A stretch of DNA of 45,549 nucleotides, taken from CAYFVR01 sp046541515 (GTDB taxonomy: Bacteria > Desulfobacterota > Desulfobacteria > Desulfobacterales > Desulfococcaceae). The DNA lies in assembly GCA_046541515.1 (NCBI GenBank), contig JBKHDD010000021.1, positions 1-45,549 on the forward strand. Reading direction: 5' to 3'. The notes beneath the pieces were generated by a model, which had not been told where the DNA came from, searched no databases, and saw only the letters and a program-made list of their open reading frames with translations. Both the position numbers and the translations under genes were made by a program. Position 1 is the stretch's first letter. Each line of letters begins with the position of its first letter. Of the stretch, positions 29,479 through 38,830 are shown one piece after another.

Positions 29479-31857
29479 ATGGCACTGAACAACATCCGTT
29501 TTTTGGATTCCGCCCGGTGGCCGCGCTGGCTGAGCGGAATCACCGATCAAATGGTCCTCATCGCCTTCGTCCTGGCGTTGCTCTACTGGGCGTTCGACGC
29601 CCTCCTTCTGTTTCAGGCGCGACCGGGGAACCAGTTCCTGGACGCCCTTTTCAGCGCCAATCTCAATGAAATCTGGCAGCGGCTGCTCGTCCTTTCCCTG
29701 TTCCTGTTTTTCGGCTCCCACGCCCAGTACACCGTGGAAGAGCGAAAGCGGGCGGAACGGGCCCTCCGACGGTCGGAGGAAAAGTACAGGGCGCTGTTCG
29801 ACGCCATGGCCCCCGGGGCGCTGGAACTGGACGCCGAGGGCCGTCTCCGCTCCGCCAATCCCTCGGCCCGCCGGCTGCTAAACTTGCCGGCCAACGCCGC
29901 CGAGGAGATCCGCCCCATCTGGGACTGGTGGCCGGCCCGAGGGCCGGACGGCGAAACCCTGCCCGCCTCCGCCCATCCCGCCTTCCAAACCTTGCGCACC
30001 GGTCAAGCGGTCCGGGCGCAGGCCATGCCGTTCTCGCCGCCCGGGGCGGAGACGCCCGTCTGGCTGAGCGTCAACGCGGCGCCGCGCCTTTCCTCCCGGG
30101 AGCGAAAGGCCGCCGGCGTGTTCGTCACCTTCGAGGACGTTTCGGAGATCAAGCGGGCGGAATCGGCGCTTCGAAATCAGAACGCCTACATGGCGGCCCT
30201 GCACGAGACTTCCCTGGATCTGATCCATCGGCTCGACCTGGTCGGCCTTCTCCAGGCCCTGGTCAATCGAGCCACCCGATTGGCCGACGCGCCCTGCGGC
30301 TTCCTGTATCTGTACAATCCGGCCGAAGGAGTCCTGGAGATGAAGGCGGGCACGGGGATCTTCGCCCGGGTGCTGGGCCTCCGGATGAAACCCGGCGAAG
30401 GGCTGGCCGGTCGGGTGTTCCGGGAGCAACGCCCCATCCGCCTGCCCGACTACCGGAACTGGCCCCATCGTTCAACGAATTCCGCCTTCGCCGACATCCG
30501 TTCCGCGGCCGCCTTTCCGCTGATTTCCGGCGATCAGGTGGAAGGGGTGATCGGCCTCGCCCACGACCGGCCGGGCCGTCGGCTGGAACCCGTCGACGTG
30601 GCCAGGCTGGAGCCCTTCGCGCGGCTGGCCTCCATCGCCCTGGACAATGCCCGGCTGCACACCCGGGTCCGGCACGAGCTGGCGGAACGGAAGCGGGCCG
30701 AGGGGGAAAGTCGGGATATGGAACGCCAGCTTCGCCGAGCGCAAAAGATGGAGGCCATGGGCACCCTCGCGGGCGGCATCGCCCACGACTTCAACAACAT
30801 CCTGGGGGCCATTCTGGGCTACACCGAACTGGCGCTGCACGAAATTCCCGCCGACTCCCCGGCCGGGGGAAAAATGTCCCAGGTGATGCGGGCCGGCCAT
30901 CGGGCCCGGGACCTGGTTCGACAAATCCTGCTCTTCAGCCGGGAAAACGTGGAAGACCGGGAGCTGATTCGAATCGGCCCGGTGGTCAAGGAGGCGGTCA
31001 AGCTGCTCCGGGCCAGCCTTCCCGCCACCATCGCGGTGGAGCAGCGAGTGGACCGGGGCCTGGGACCGGTGCGGGGAAACCCCACCGAAATCCATCAGAT
31101 CGTCATGAACCTTTGCACCAACGCCGGCCATGCCATGGAGGAAACCGGCGGAGTCCTCCATATCTCCCTGACCGAAGCGAACCTCGGCCCCGAAGGGGCG
31201 CCACCGCCGCCGCCGGGCCGACATCTTCGGCTGTCGGTTCGGGATACCGGCCCGGGCATGGAGCCGGAAACCCTGGAGCGCATTTTCGATCCCTACTTCA
31301 CCACCAAAAATCCGACCAAGGGGACCGGTCTGGGCCTTTCCATCGTCCACCGGATCGTGGAAACCATGGGCGGAACCATCCAGGCCCGCAGCGCCCCCGG
31401 CGCCGGGGCGGAATTCACCGTCTTCTTTCCCGAGGCCGAGGCCGAAGGCCCCTCCGCGCCGCCGGTCGTTCCGCTCTCGCCCGGCGGAGGGCATCGGATT
31501 CTGTTCGTGGACGACGAACCGGCCCTGGCGGAACTGGGCCGGGAAATGCTGGAGCGCATGGGCTACCGGGCCGAGGCTTGCCACGGCGGCGAAGAGACGC
31601 TGCGCCGCTTTTCCGAGGCGCCGAATCGGTACGACCTGGTGCTGACCGACATGACCATGCCCGGAATGACCGGCGACCGGCTGACCCGGGAACTGCGCCG
31701 CATCCGGCCCAATCTCCCGGTGGTGATCTGCACCGGATTCAGCGAACGGATCAACGAAACCCGCGCCCGGGATGCGGGCGCTTTCGCCCTGCTGATGAAG
31801 CCCGTCACGATGGAAGATCTGTCGCGAACCCTTCACAACGCCCTGGAACCCGTATAG
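29479..31857 (+). CDS. Hybrid sensor histidine kinase (PAS-GAF-HisKA-HATPase-REC)
   Basis: 792 residues. Two N-terminal membrane helices (MVLIAFVLALLYWAFDALLL and LLVLSLFLFFG), a PAS domain (about 100-230, starting EEKYRALFDAMAPG), a GAF domain (about 245-400, with GEGLAGRVFRE), HisKA with the H-box GTLAGGIAHDFNNILGAI, an HATPase with NLCTNAGHAM, DTGPGMEP and TKGTGLGLSIV, and a C-terminal receiver (FVDDEP, phosphoacceptor Asp in LTDMTMPGM, Lys in LLMKP). This is a self-contained phosphorelay sensor with no DNA-binding partner next door. ATG 29479 is the most likely start; the frame is open to a TTG at 29392. The signal is unknown. Confidence 0.92.
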   Translation: MALNNIRFLDSARWPRWLSGITDQMVLIAFVLALLYWAFDALLLFQARPGNQFLDALFSANLNEIWQRLLVLSLFLFFGSHAQYTVEERKRAERALRRSEEKYRALFDAMAPGALELDAEGRLRSANPSARRLLNLPANAAEEIRPIWDWWPARGPDGETLPASAHPAFQTLRTGQAVRAQAMPFSPPGAETPVWLSVNAAPRLSSRERKAAGVFVTFEDVSEIKRAESALRNQNAYMAALHETSLDLIHRLDLVGLLQALVNRATRLADAPCGFLYLYNPAEGVLEMKAGTGIFARVLGLRMKPGEGLAGRVFREQRPIRLPDYRNWPHRSTNSAFADIRSAAAFPLISGDQVEGVIGLAHDRPGRRLEPVDVARLEPFARLASIALDNARLHTRVRHELAERKRAEGESRDMERQLRRAQKMEAMGTLAGGIAHDFNNILGAILGYTELALHEIPADSPAGGKMSQVMRAGHRARDLVRQILLFSRENVEDRELIRIGPVVKEAVKLLRASLPATIAVEQRVDRGLGPVRGNPTEIHQIVMNLCTNAGHAMEETGGVLHISLTEANLGPEGAPPPPPGRHLRLSVRDTGPGMEPETLERIFDPYFTTKNPTKGTGLGLSIVHRIVETMGGTIQARSAPGAGAEFTVFFPEAEAEGPSAPPVVPLSPGGGHRILFVDDEPALAELGREMLERMGYRAEACHGGEETLRRFSEAPNRYDLVLTDMTMPGMTGDRLTRELRRIRPNLPVVICTGFSERINETRARDAGAFALLMKPVTMEDLSRTLHNALEPV

Positions 31858-31902
31858 GATGGGCGAACTCCTCCGGAAACCGACCAGCGAAAGGAACCCG
31901 CC

Positions 31903-33144
31903 ATGAACGATTTTCGCATCGCCGACCCCTTTCTCCGCCGGGTGGTCTACGCCGTCGGACTGATGGGCGTCATCGCCTTCTCCTTTTACACCTTCGGCCT
32001 GCTCAAGGAGGGGTTGATGCTTTTGTTGCGGACCCTGACTCCCTTTCTGGCCGGTCTCCTGTTGGCCTACCTCCTCGCGCCGGCGGTCATCGCCCTGCAA
32101 CGTCACTTGAAGCTGGGCCGGATCATGGGCACGCTGGCGATCTATCTCATTATTTTCGTGGCCTTTTTTCTGCTGATCGGATTTCTGATTCCCACCGTCA
32201 TCAGCGAGTTCATCCGACTGTTCCAAACCATCCAAAAGGCGCTGCCCCCCCTGCTCAACCAGCTGGCGGAACATCCCTATCTCCGGGTGGACCCGGAACT
32301 GGTGGCGGCCATCCAGGAACGGATACACCAGGTTCAGCTCGACTACGAAACCCTGGTCGGTTCCATTCTGCCCGCCCTGAAGCGGCTGGCCTCGGGCGGG
32401 TTGGAGGCGGTGGGCTTTGCCGCCCGCGGGATTTTCAGCGGGGTCGGCTCCGTCATCGGCTTTTTCTCTTTCGTGGTCTTCGTGGGCATCATCAATTTTT
32501 ACTTTATCATTGATTGGGAACACATCCGGCCCGTCTTTCGGAAGATGGTCCCGCCGGAGCGCCGGGAACGGGTCTTCGACATTCTGGACAAGATCGACCA
32601 CGCCGTGGGCGGCTTCCTCCGGGGCCAGATCACCGTTTCCGTCATCGTCGGAAGCCTCTTCGCCGCCGGCCTGTTCGGCATGGGCTTCATCGGTTTTCCC
32701 GCCCTGCGAAACTTTTGCATCCTCATCGGCACCGCCGCCGCCATCGGCGGGTTCATTCCCTACCTGGGCGCGATCATCGGCGTCACGCCGGCCCTGCTCA
32801 TCGTTTTGCTCACCGGCGGCGTGGCCTGGAGCGTAAAGCTGATCACCCTGGGATCGGTGCTGGTCCTTTTCGCCGGCATTCAGGCCCTGGAGGGCTTCAT
32901 CCTCCAGCCCAAGATCGTGGGCAAAAGCGCCGGCCTGCACCCGCTGGTGGTCATGTTGGCGCTCATCTTCGGCGGCCAGTTCGGGATTGGCGGACTCATC
33001 GTTGCGGTCCCGACGGCCAGCATTCTGCGCGTGCTGTTCCGAGAGTTCTACTGGAAGCGCGTCGAACGGCGGGAAACGGCCCTCGCCGCGGAGGACGGCC
33101 CGGCCGGATCCGGTTCCGTCGAGACCCTGGACGAACCCCGCTGA
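31903..33144 (+). CDS. AI-2E family transporter (PerM/TqsA-like)
   Basis: 413 residues, seven to eight membrane helices, with the family pattern: an N-terminal pair of helices, a central soluble loop (about 110-170), NFYFIIDWEHIRP, GGFLRGQITVSVIVG, IGGFIPYLGAIIGVTPA and QALEGFILQPKIVGKSAGLHPLVVM. Members include exporters or antiporters of varied substrates; actual AI-2 export is shown only for TqsA. AAAGGAA precedes the ATG. It is 18 bases before a small gene and the Rad50-like gene, so they may be co-transcribed. Confidence 0.9.
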   Translation: MNDFRIADPFLRRVVYAVGLMGVIAFSFYTFGLLKEGLMLLLRTLTPFLAGLLLAYLLAPAVIALQRHLKLGRIMGTLAIYLIIFVAFFLLIGFLIPTVISEFIRLFQTIQKALPPLLNQLAEHPYLRVDPELVAAIQERIHQVQLDYETLVGSILPALKRLASGGLEAVGFAARGIFSGVGSVIGFFSFVVFVGIINFYFIIDWEHIRPVFRKMVPPERRERVFDILDKIDHAVGGFLRGQITVSVIVGSLFAAGLFGMGFIGFPALRNFCILIGTAAAIGGFIPYLGAIIGVTPALLIVLLTGGVAWSVKLITLGSVLVLFAGIQALEGFILQPKIVGKSAGLHPLVVMLALIFGGQFGIGGLIVAVPTASILRVLFREFYWKRVERRETALAAEDGPAGSGSVETLDEPR

Positions 33145-33162
33145 CGGAAAGCCCGACGACCC

Positions 33163-33351
33163 ATGGCCACCACCCAACTCCTTTTGGAATTGTTCGACAA
33201 ACGGCTGAAAGCCCTGGCCGCCCGGCATGAGTTGACGGCCGAGGAAGCGGAGCGCATCCGCGCCGTCTTCCGCCAGGCCCTGGCCAGCCCCTACATGGAC
33301 GAACGCCAGATCTATCCCAAGCTGACCGGCCGGGAGACCTCGGGTTCATGA
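33163..33351 (+). CDS. 62-residue protein upstream of the Rad50-like ATPase
   Basis: Not recognised. Two amphipathic helices (TQLLLELFDKRLKALAARHE and LTAEEAERIRAVFRQALA) and a short tail. Its stop overlaps the ATG of the Rad50-like gene (ATGA at 33348-33351), so the two are translated together and probably interact. It could be a small partner taking the place of a nuclease or kleisin-like subunit, but this is inference. Confidence 0.68.
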   Translation: MATTQLLLELFDKRLKALAARHELTAEEAERIRAVFRQALASPYMDERQIYPKLTGRETSGS

Positions 33352-35165
33352 TTCTCCGGAACCTGACTTTGCGGGACCTCGGCTGCTTCCCCGAGGCCAG
33401 CTTCGAATTCGCCCCGCTGACGGTGGTTCAAGGGGAAAATCGGTCCGGGAAATCGACCTTGGTCCACGCCCTGTTCTTCGCCCTGTTCGGGGAGCATCTC
33501 CACCGGAACCTGGCCCCGGCGGACCTGATCCGGAAGGGCCGGTATGTGGCCGAGGCCCGGCTGACCTTCCGAACCGAGGGCGGGGACCATCGGCTGACCC
33601 AGCGCACCGACCGGCTGCCGGGGCTGGAGCGTCGGGAGGAAACGACCGGGGAGTGGGGCGCCTTGGAGGCCGTCCACCCGGAGGAACTCCGAAGCCTTCT
33701 CCCGTTGTCCCCGGAGACGGCGGCCCTGACCGCCTTTTTTCGGGAAAGCGAACTGATCTATTTTCTTCAGGACGTGCCGCGCTACAACCAAACCCTGCTG
33801 GAGAACCTGACGGGCATGGACGACGCCCTGATCGTCCGATCCCGCTTCAAAAAGGCGCTCGGCCGCGCCCGGGAATACCGGAAGGCCGTGGAAAGGGCGG
33901 CCCCCCGGAACCCGGTGGCGCCGCTGGACGAAGAGCTGGCGCGGCGACGGCTGACCGAGGCGGAATCGGTCTACGAACGGGTGGACGCGGCCTACCGGGC
34001 GATTCGGCGGGACCGAGGTCCCGACCCGTCCGTTCTCCAGATGCTCCGTCGCCAGCATGCGGAAAAGACCAGGGAACGGGAGCGACTGGAAGGCCTGCTC
34101 CGGGACCTGCCCCGCCCGGACGCCCTGGAGGGCGAGCGGGCCGAACTGGAATCGACCCGGGCGGAGATGGAACGAACCCTTTCCGAAGGGGACGATCTTC
34201 AACAGGCCCTGGGGCGCTGGTCCCAGAAAGCGGAACAGGTCGGCGCCCTTGCCGCGAAACTGCGGAACCTCCAGGGCGCTTCCCATTGTCCGGTCTGCCG
34301 ACAGTCGTTGTCCTCGGAACGGGTGGGGTCACTCGTTCGGGAGACGGAAACCGAAGCGGAGCGGGCCGAAACCCATCGCCGGGAGCTGGCCGCCCGCTTG
34401 ACGATTCGCCGAAAACAGACGAACCGCCGGGCGGAGCTGGAGCGCCGCCTGGCGGATATCGTCCGCCGCCTGGAAGAGGTCCGAAGCCTGGAACGGCGAA
34501 TCGCCGAACTGGGCGAACAGATCGCCGGCCTGGAAAGCGACCTGGTCCCCTTTCGATCCGAAAACGATGACGCCGATCGGAAGCGCCAGACCCTTTTGGA
34601 ACAACGAGAGCAGGTCCAACGGGAGATGATCGACCACCGGGTCACCCTGAAGCGGGCGGAGGACCAGCAGCGACGCGCCGAGGAAAACCGCCGCCACCTG
34701 GAAGAGGCCGATCGCCGGATTCTCCTGTGCAAAGTCGCCCACGAGGCGGTGGACTCGGCCATCGGAGACGTGGGCGCGCACCTGCTGGCCCGAATTCGAG
34801 AGAGCGTGACCGCCTGGTCCAGCCATTTCAGCTATCTGGACCGCTTCGACGTGAAAATGACCGACCGGGAGCTGCTGCCGGTGATCCAGGCCCGGGGATA
34901 CCAATACAAACTCGGCCAGATGAGCAAAAGCGAGCGCATTTTTCTCTACCTGATGCTGAAGCTGGCCATCGGCGACGCTCTGGGCCATCTGGGGCTGTTG
35001 ATTCTGGACGATCCGGCCGACGGGCTGGACGCGGCCCGGAAGCGGACCCTGGCTTATCTGCTGACGGAGGTCGCCCGCCGCCGTCAGGTCATCGTGACCA
35101 CCAACGACGTGGAATTCGCCGGGCTTTTCGAGAACGCGTCACGGATCGACCTTTTGGCCGAATGA
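33348..35165 (+). CDS. Rad50/SbcC-like SMC-family ATPase with zinc hook
   Basis: 605 residues. Walker A GENRSGKST (29-37), coiled coils flanking a zinc-hook CPVC (314-317), a C-terminal ABC half with the signature place reading QMSKSERIF (about 524-532) instead of LSGGE, and Walker B LGLLILDDPADGLD (about 546-559), followed by the switch TTNDVEF. This is the Rad50/SbcC layout but about half the usual length, with short coils. No Mre11/SbcD gene is adjacent; only the 62-residue protein is coupled to it. Similar orphan ATPases occur in DNA repair and phage-defence contexts. A role in DNA end handling is likely; the exact job is open. Confidence 0.88.
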   Translation: MILRNLTLRDLGCFPEASFEFAPLTVVQGENRSGKSTLVHALFFALFGEHLHRNLAPADLIRKGRYVAEARLTFRTEGGDHRLTQRTDRLPGLERREETTGEWGALEAVHPEELRSLLPLSPETAALTAFFRESELIYFLQDVPRYNQTLLENLTGMDDALIVRSRFKKALGRAREYRKAVERAAPRNPVAPLDEELARRRLTEAESVYERVDAAYRAIRRDRGPDPSVLQMLRRQHAEKTRERERLEGLLRDLPRPDALEGERAELESTRAEMERTLSEGDDLQQALGRWSQKAEQVGALAAKLRNLQGASHCPVCRQSLSSERVGSLVRETETEAERAETHRRELAARLTIRRKQTNRRAELERRLADIVRRLEEVRSLERRIAELGEQIAGLESDLVPFRSENDDADRKRQTLLEQREQVQREMIDHRVTLKRAEDQQRRAEENRRHLEEADRRILLCKVAHEAVDSAIGDVGAHLLARIRESVTAWSSHFSYLDRFDVKMTDRELLPVIQARGYQYKLGQMSKSERIFLYLMLKLAIGDALGHLGLLILDDPADGLDAARKRTLAYLLTEVARRRQVIVTTNDVEFAGLFENASRIDLLAE

Positions 35166-35197
35166 GGAGCGGGCCGGCGAGAAAGCTTGAGACCCGG

Positions 35198-35644
35198 ATG
35201 GAAAATTCGCGATGGGGCCGCCATCCCTTCGGCCGACGGCAGTGGGTCGCGCCGATGATTTCCCTGGCCGCCCTGATTCCGGCGGGATTGGCCACCAAAT
35301 CGGCAAACGGACCCGGATTGGCCGGGTGGATTCACAATCACCTGGGCGGGCTTCTCTATGTGACGTTTTTCTGCCTGCTCTTCTTTCCCCTCTTCCCCCG
35401 GGCGCGAATTGCGACGTTGGCCGGCGGCGTCCTGGCCGCCACTTGTCTGCTGGAGTTCCTCCAGCTTTGGCAACCGCCCTTCTTGACCGCGATTCGCGGG
35501 ACAACGCCGGGGGCGATGCTGCTGGGAACCACCTTCAGCCCGGCCGACTTTCCGCATTATCTCGCCGGGGCGATCCTGGGCGGGTTCTGGGTTCACTGGC
35601 TCGATCGGCTGGGCGGGGACGGAAAGCGCGATTCGACCCCCTGA
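35198..35644 (+). CDS. DUF2809 family membrane protein
   Basis: 148 residues, about four membrane helices. LGGLLYVTFFCLLFFPLF, then LLEFLQLWQPPFLTAIR and LLGTTFSPADFPHYLAG, is the DUF2809 pattern (EFxQLxxxxxLxxxRxTxxGxLxLGxxFxxxDxxxYxxG). It is distantly like VanZ. ATG 35198 lies 33 bases after the Rad50-like stop. Function is unknown. Confidence 0.75.
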   Translation: MENSRWGRHPFGRRQWVAPMISLAALIPAGLATKSANGPGLAGWIHNHLGGLLYVTFFCLLFFPLFPRARIATLAGGVLAATCLLEFLQLWQPPFLTAIRGTTPGAMLLGTTFSPADFPHYLAGAILGGFWVHWLDRLGGDGKRDSTP

Positions 35645-35667
35645 ATCGGCGGAATCGGGCTTTTTTC

Positions 35668-35696
35668 TTGACGGCCTCCGGACGCGGGGATATAAA
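35668..35696 (+). promoter_or_regulatory. Sigma-70 promoter of the CBS-domain gene
   Basis: TTGACG (35668-35673) and TATAAA (35691-35696) are 17 bases apart. The start codon is at 35763. A run of six T just before (35661-35666) may end the previous transcript. Confidence 0.65.
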
Positions 35697-35762
35697 AACA
35701 ATGAATCTCAAGAAAGTTCCTCGGCGATTCGCCGCTACCCGCCACCCCCATCGGGACCGCCC

Positions 35763-36248
35763 ATGACCACCGTTCAGGACATTATGACCTCGACGGTCAT
35801 CACCGTATCTCCGGAAACGGAAATCGTCGAGGCCACCCGCCTGTTGCTGGAAAATCGGATCAACGGCCTTCCCGTGGTGGACGCCAAGGACCGGGTGGTG
35901 GGCATTCTCTGCCAAAGCGACTTGATCTCCCAGCAAAAACGCCTTGCTCTTCCGTCGTTCTTTACCTTCTTGGACGGATTCATCCCCCTCACCTCCACGA
36001 AACAATTGGAACGACAAATTCAAAAAGTCGCCGCGACCACGGTGGGAGAGGTGATGACGCCGAACCCGACGACCGTTTCGCCGTCCACCCCCGTGAACGA
36101 AGTGGCCGCCCTCATGGTGGACCGAAATTTCCACACGCTTCCGGTGGTTCAAAACGGCCGGCTGGTGGGCGTCGTCGGCAAGGAAGACCTCTTGCGCACC
36201 CTGACCGCGAATTCCCGGGAGCACGTCTCGCGCGGCGCCGCCTCCTGA
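35763..36248 (+). CDS. Tandem CBS-domain protein
   Basis: 161 residues made of two CBS motifs: VQDIMTSTVITVSPETEI...NGLPVVDAKDRVVGIL and VGEVMTPNPTTVSPSTPV...HTLPVVQNGRLVGVV. Such stand-alone pairs bind adenine nucleotides and regulate a partner; no attached effector domain is present. The insert between (SFFTFLDGFIPLTSTKQLER) is of the type seen in bacterial CBS pairs that respond to energy charge. The gene has its own promoter. Confidence 0.92.
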   Translation: MTTVQDIMTSTVITVSPETEIVEATRLLLENRINGLPVVDAKDRVVGILCQSDLISQQKRLALPSFFTFLDGFIPLTSTKQLERQIQKVAATTVGEVMTPNPTTVSPSTPVNEVAALMVDRNFHTLPVVQNGRLVGVVGKEDLLRTLTANSREHVSRGAAS

Positions 36249-36369
36249 CCCGCCGAAGTCCCCGCTTTGGCCGTCCCATTCAATTTTCTCGGGTCGACCC
36301 CGGGCCGGATTTCCGGCTCGTTTTCCGGTTCCTTTGGGAACCTTAAGCCCCTTATCCATGGAGGAGAAG

Positions 36370-36831
36370 ATGAAAAAACTGCTAGTCGCTTTCGCGATTC
36401 TGGCCATGACCGCGGCCCCCGCCCTGGCCGTCCCCCCCTCCAACTGCGGATGCGGCATCGGCACCATGGTCTTCGAAGGCCAGGACGGCCTCGCATCCCA
36501 GGTGCTCGCCGCCACCACCAACGGCATTTTCGGCAATCAGACCTTTGGCATCAGCACCGGCACCCTGGGCTGCGACCGGCCGGCCGCCTTCGTCCAGAAC
36601 GAGGAGGTCAACCGGTTCGTCAGCGAGAACATGGACAATCTGGCCGTGGACATCGCCACCGGTCAGGGGGAATCCCTGGACGCCCTTTCCGAGATGATCC
36701 GGGTGCCCTCCGAGAAACGAACCAACTTCAACGCCGCGCTCCAGGCCAATTTCGAAACGATCTACCCCACCCCCCAGGTGACCCATGACCACGTCGTGGA
36801 GCAGATCGCGGCCGTCTACGCCCAGATCTGA
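36370..36831 (+). CDS. DUF3015 family secreted protein
   Basis: 153 residues with a signal peptide (MKKLLVAFAILAMTAAPALA, cleavage after ALA). The mature start NCGCGIGTMVFEGQDG and the following TNGIFGNQTFGISTGTLGC are the DUF3015 signature. GAGGAG precedes ATG 36370. It stands 26 bases before a DUF4105 gene; these two families are often neighbours in proteobacteria. A 6-bp hairpin (GGTTCC/GGAACC, 36327-36342) lies in the leader. Function is unknown. Confidence 0.9.
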   Translation: MKKLLVAFAILAMTAAPALAVPPSNCGCGIGTMVFEGQDGLASQVLAATTNGIFGNQTFGISTGTLGCDRPAAFVQNEEVNRFVSENMDNLAVDIATGQGESLDALSEMIRVPSEKRTNFNAALQANFETIYPTPQVTHDHVVEQIAAVYAQI

Positions 36832-36857
36832 TTGCATTTTCAAGAATCCCGACCGCT

Positions 36858-38789
36858 TTGGTTGATTTTCCGCCAGACGCGCATCGGGGACGCCGCCGCT
36901 TGACGGGGGCGTCCCCGTTTTTTTGGGCGCTGCTGATTTCGCTGGCCTTGGCGACGCCGGTTTTCGCGGATCCCGGCGAGGACGCCGCGGACGCCGCCGG
37001 CGCGCGAAGCCTGCACCGGGAGCGCTTCTGGCACGTTCTGCTCCACTACCGGCCGTCCATCTTCGGCGTCCGGAGCCTGGTGGACGATCCCGCCTTTTTT
37101 CTCTCCCCTCGCGGCAAATCCGACCCGGAAGCGGAACTCGCCGCCACCCTCCGGGCCATCTTCGCGCCGCCCAACCCCGAAGACCCCGAGGCCCACGCCG
37201 CCTGCAAATTTCCCCTTCGAACCGCCTGGCTGACGGAACAGCTCGGCATTCCGGATTCGGCCCGTCCCGATCCGGGCTGCGCGGAGTTTGAAAGGGCCGT
37301 GGCCGACATCCAGCCCCGGTCGGCGGCCATGATCTTCCCCACCTACCACATGAACAACCCGGCCTCCATGTTCGGCCACACCCTGCTCACCATTCTTTCC
37401 GAGGAAGGCGCCCAGCTCACCGCCCACGCGGTCAACTATTCGGCCCGGACGGAGGAGACCAACGGCCTCTTTTTCGCGGTCAAGGGATTGCTGGGAATGT
37501 ATCCGGGCTATTATTCGGTTCAGCCCTACTATCAAAAAATTCAGCAATACAGCGACATCAGCCAGCGGGACATCTGGGAATACCCGCTCAACCTTGCCCC
37601 GGCCGAAATCCACCGACTGCTGATGCACCTCTGGGAAATGCGGGAAATCTGGGCCGACTACTATTTTTTCGACGAAAACTGCTCCTACAATCTGCTTTTC
37701 CTGCTGGAAGCGGCCCGTCCCTCCCTGCACCTGACCGACCGGTTCGACGTCTTTGCCCTGCCGGTGGACACCATCAAGGCCGCCCGCGCCGAAGGCCTGA
37801 TTGAATCGGCCAAATATCGACCCTCCCGGGCAGCCAAAATTCGGAGCCAACTTGCCCGGTTGTCCCCGAAACAGCGCGGAGCCGTCCTCGCACTGGTGGA
37901 AGGGGAACGAACCCCGGACACGCTGGCCGAGGCTTTCCCCGAAATCGGCGATCAGGCCCGGATGCTGGACGCGGCGGCGGCCTATCTGCAATACCGGTTC
38001 GCCAAGCGGGAGCTGGCCCTGCCCCGGTATCGGGAATCCCTCCTGGCCACGCTGAAAGCACGGAGCCGTCTGGGCCGGCGGCCGGAATCGGAACTCCACA
38101 TCCCGACGCCGCCTCGCCCCGACGAAATCCGCGGCACCAGCCGCGTCTGGACCGGCGTGGGCGTTCGGGAGGGCGAAGTCTTCCTTGAAACGGGCTGGCG
38201 ACCGGCCTTCAGCGATCTCATCGACGCCAACTTTGCGCCGAACCAGGGCATGGAGATCGAATTCCTCAGCGCCCGGTTCCGGTATGAACCGGAAAACAAC
38301 CGGGCCGCACTGGAACAAATCGACGTCATCGACATCATCTCCCTTTCGCCCCGGGACCCGTTTTTCTCGCCCTATTCCTGGAAGCTTTCCGCCGGGCTTT
38401 ATTCAAAACTCCGCCCGGGCGCGGATCGCACCACAGTATTCCGCCTGGCCGCCGGCGCGGGACTGACCTACGACCTTCCCGCGATCGGCTTGGTTTACGC
38501 GTTGCTGGACCCGCGCATTCTGCTGGGCGGCGGCATTCCGGACAATTACGCGCTGGGCATGGGCGCCGTCGGCGGAATCCTTCGGGAAATCCGACCGGGC
38601 TGGCGGCTCCATCTCTCCGGCGGCGGCCGCCATTTTCCTCTGGGCTATGAACACGAAGCGGTGGAGGTTTCCCTGGACCAGAATTTCGAGGTCACCGAAA
38701 ACACGTCCTTGAATCTGACGCTCTCCTGGGAACAAAGCGACGGGGACGACGCGGCGGAGGCGGCGTTGAATTGGTATTTCTTTTTTTGA
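36858..38789 (+). CDS. DUF4105 (Lnb-like) protein with C-terminal barrel-like region
   Basis: About 643 residues. An N-terminal export segment (FFWALLISLALATPVFA) leads to a DUF4105 domain (about 140-300) with FPTYHMNNPASMFGHTLLTI, AVNYSARTEETNG, GMYPGYYSVQPYYQKIQQYS and YYFFDENCSYNLLFLLEAA; the His and Cys here are the likely catalytic residues of this papain-like fold. The rest is helical and then strand-rich with aromatic C-terminal ending NWYFFF, like an outer-membrane barrel. The start is a TTG at 36858 or 36900; neither has a strong ribosome site. It follows the DUF3015 gene closely, as in other genomes. Activity is unknown; an envelope lipoprotein or peptide hydrolase is plausible. Confidence 0.82.
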   Translation: MVDFPPDAHRGRRRLTGASPFFWALLISLALATPVFADPGEDAADAAGARSLHRERFWHVLLHYRPSIFGVRSLVDDPAFFLSPRGKSDPEAELAATLRAIFAPPNPEDPEAHAACKFPLRTAWLTEQLGIPDSARPDPGCAEFERAVADIQPRSAAMIFPTYHMNNPASMFGHTLLTILSEEGAQLTAHAVNYSARTEETNGLFFAVKGLLGMYPGYYSVQPYYQKIQQYSDISQRDIWEYPLNLAPAEIHRLLMHLWEMREIWADYYFFDENCSYNLLFLLEAARPSLHLTDRFDVFALPVDTIKAARAEGLIESAKYRPSRAAKIRSQLARLSPKQRGAVLALVEGERTPDTLAEAFPEIGDQARMLDAAAAYLQYRFAKRELALPRYRESLLATLKARSRLGRRPESELHIPTPPRPDEIRGTSRVWTGVGVREGEVFLETGWRPAFSDLIDANFAPNQGMEIEFLSARFRYEPENNRAALEQIDVIDIISLSPRDPFFSPYSWKLSAGLYSKLRPGADRTTVFRLAAGAGLTYDLPAIGLVYALLDPRILLGGGIPDNYALGMGAVGGILREIRPGWRLHLSGGGRHFPLGYEHEAVEVSLDQNFEVTENTSLNLTLSWEQSDGDDAAEAALNWYFFF

Positions 38790-38830
38790 AAGTAGCTTGG
38801 AATCATTAAAAAAAACAAAAGGATGCCATC

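Noticed and set aside
30472..33228. A 918-codon minus-strand frame opposite the histidine kinase and transporter
   Set aside because: Antisense to two genes with full domain sets; composition (Gln/Gly/His-rich) is that of a complement frame.
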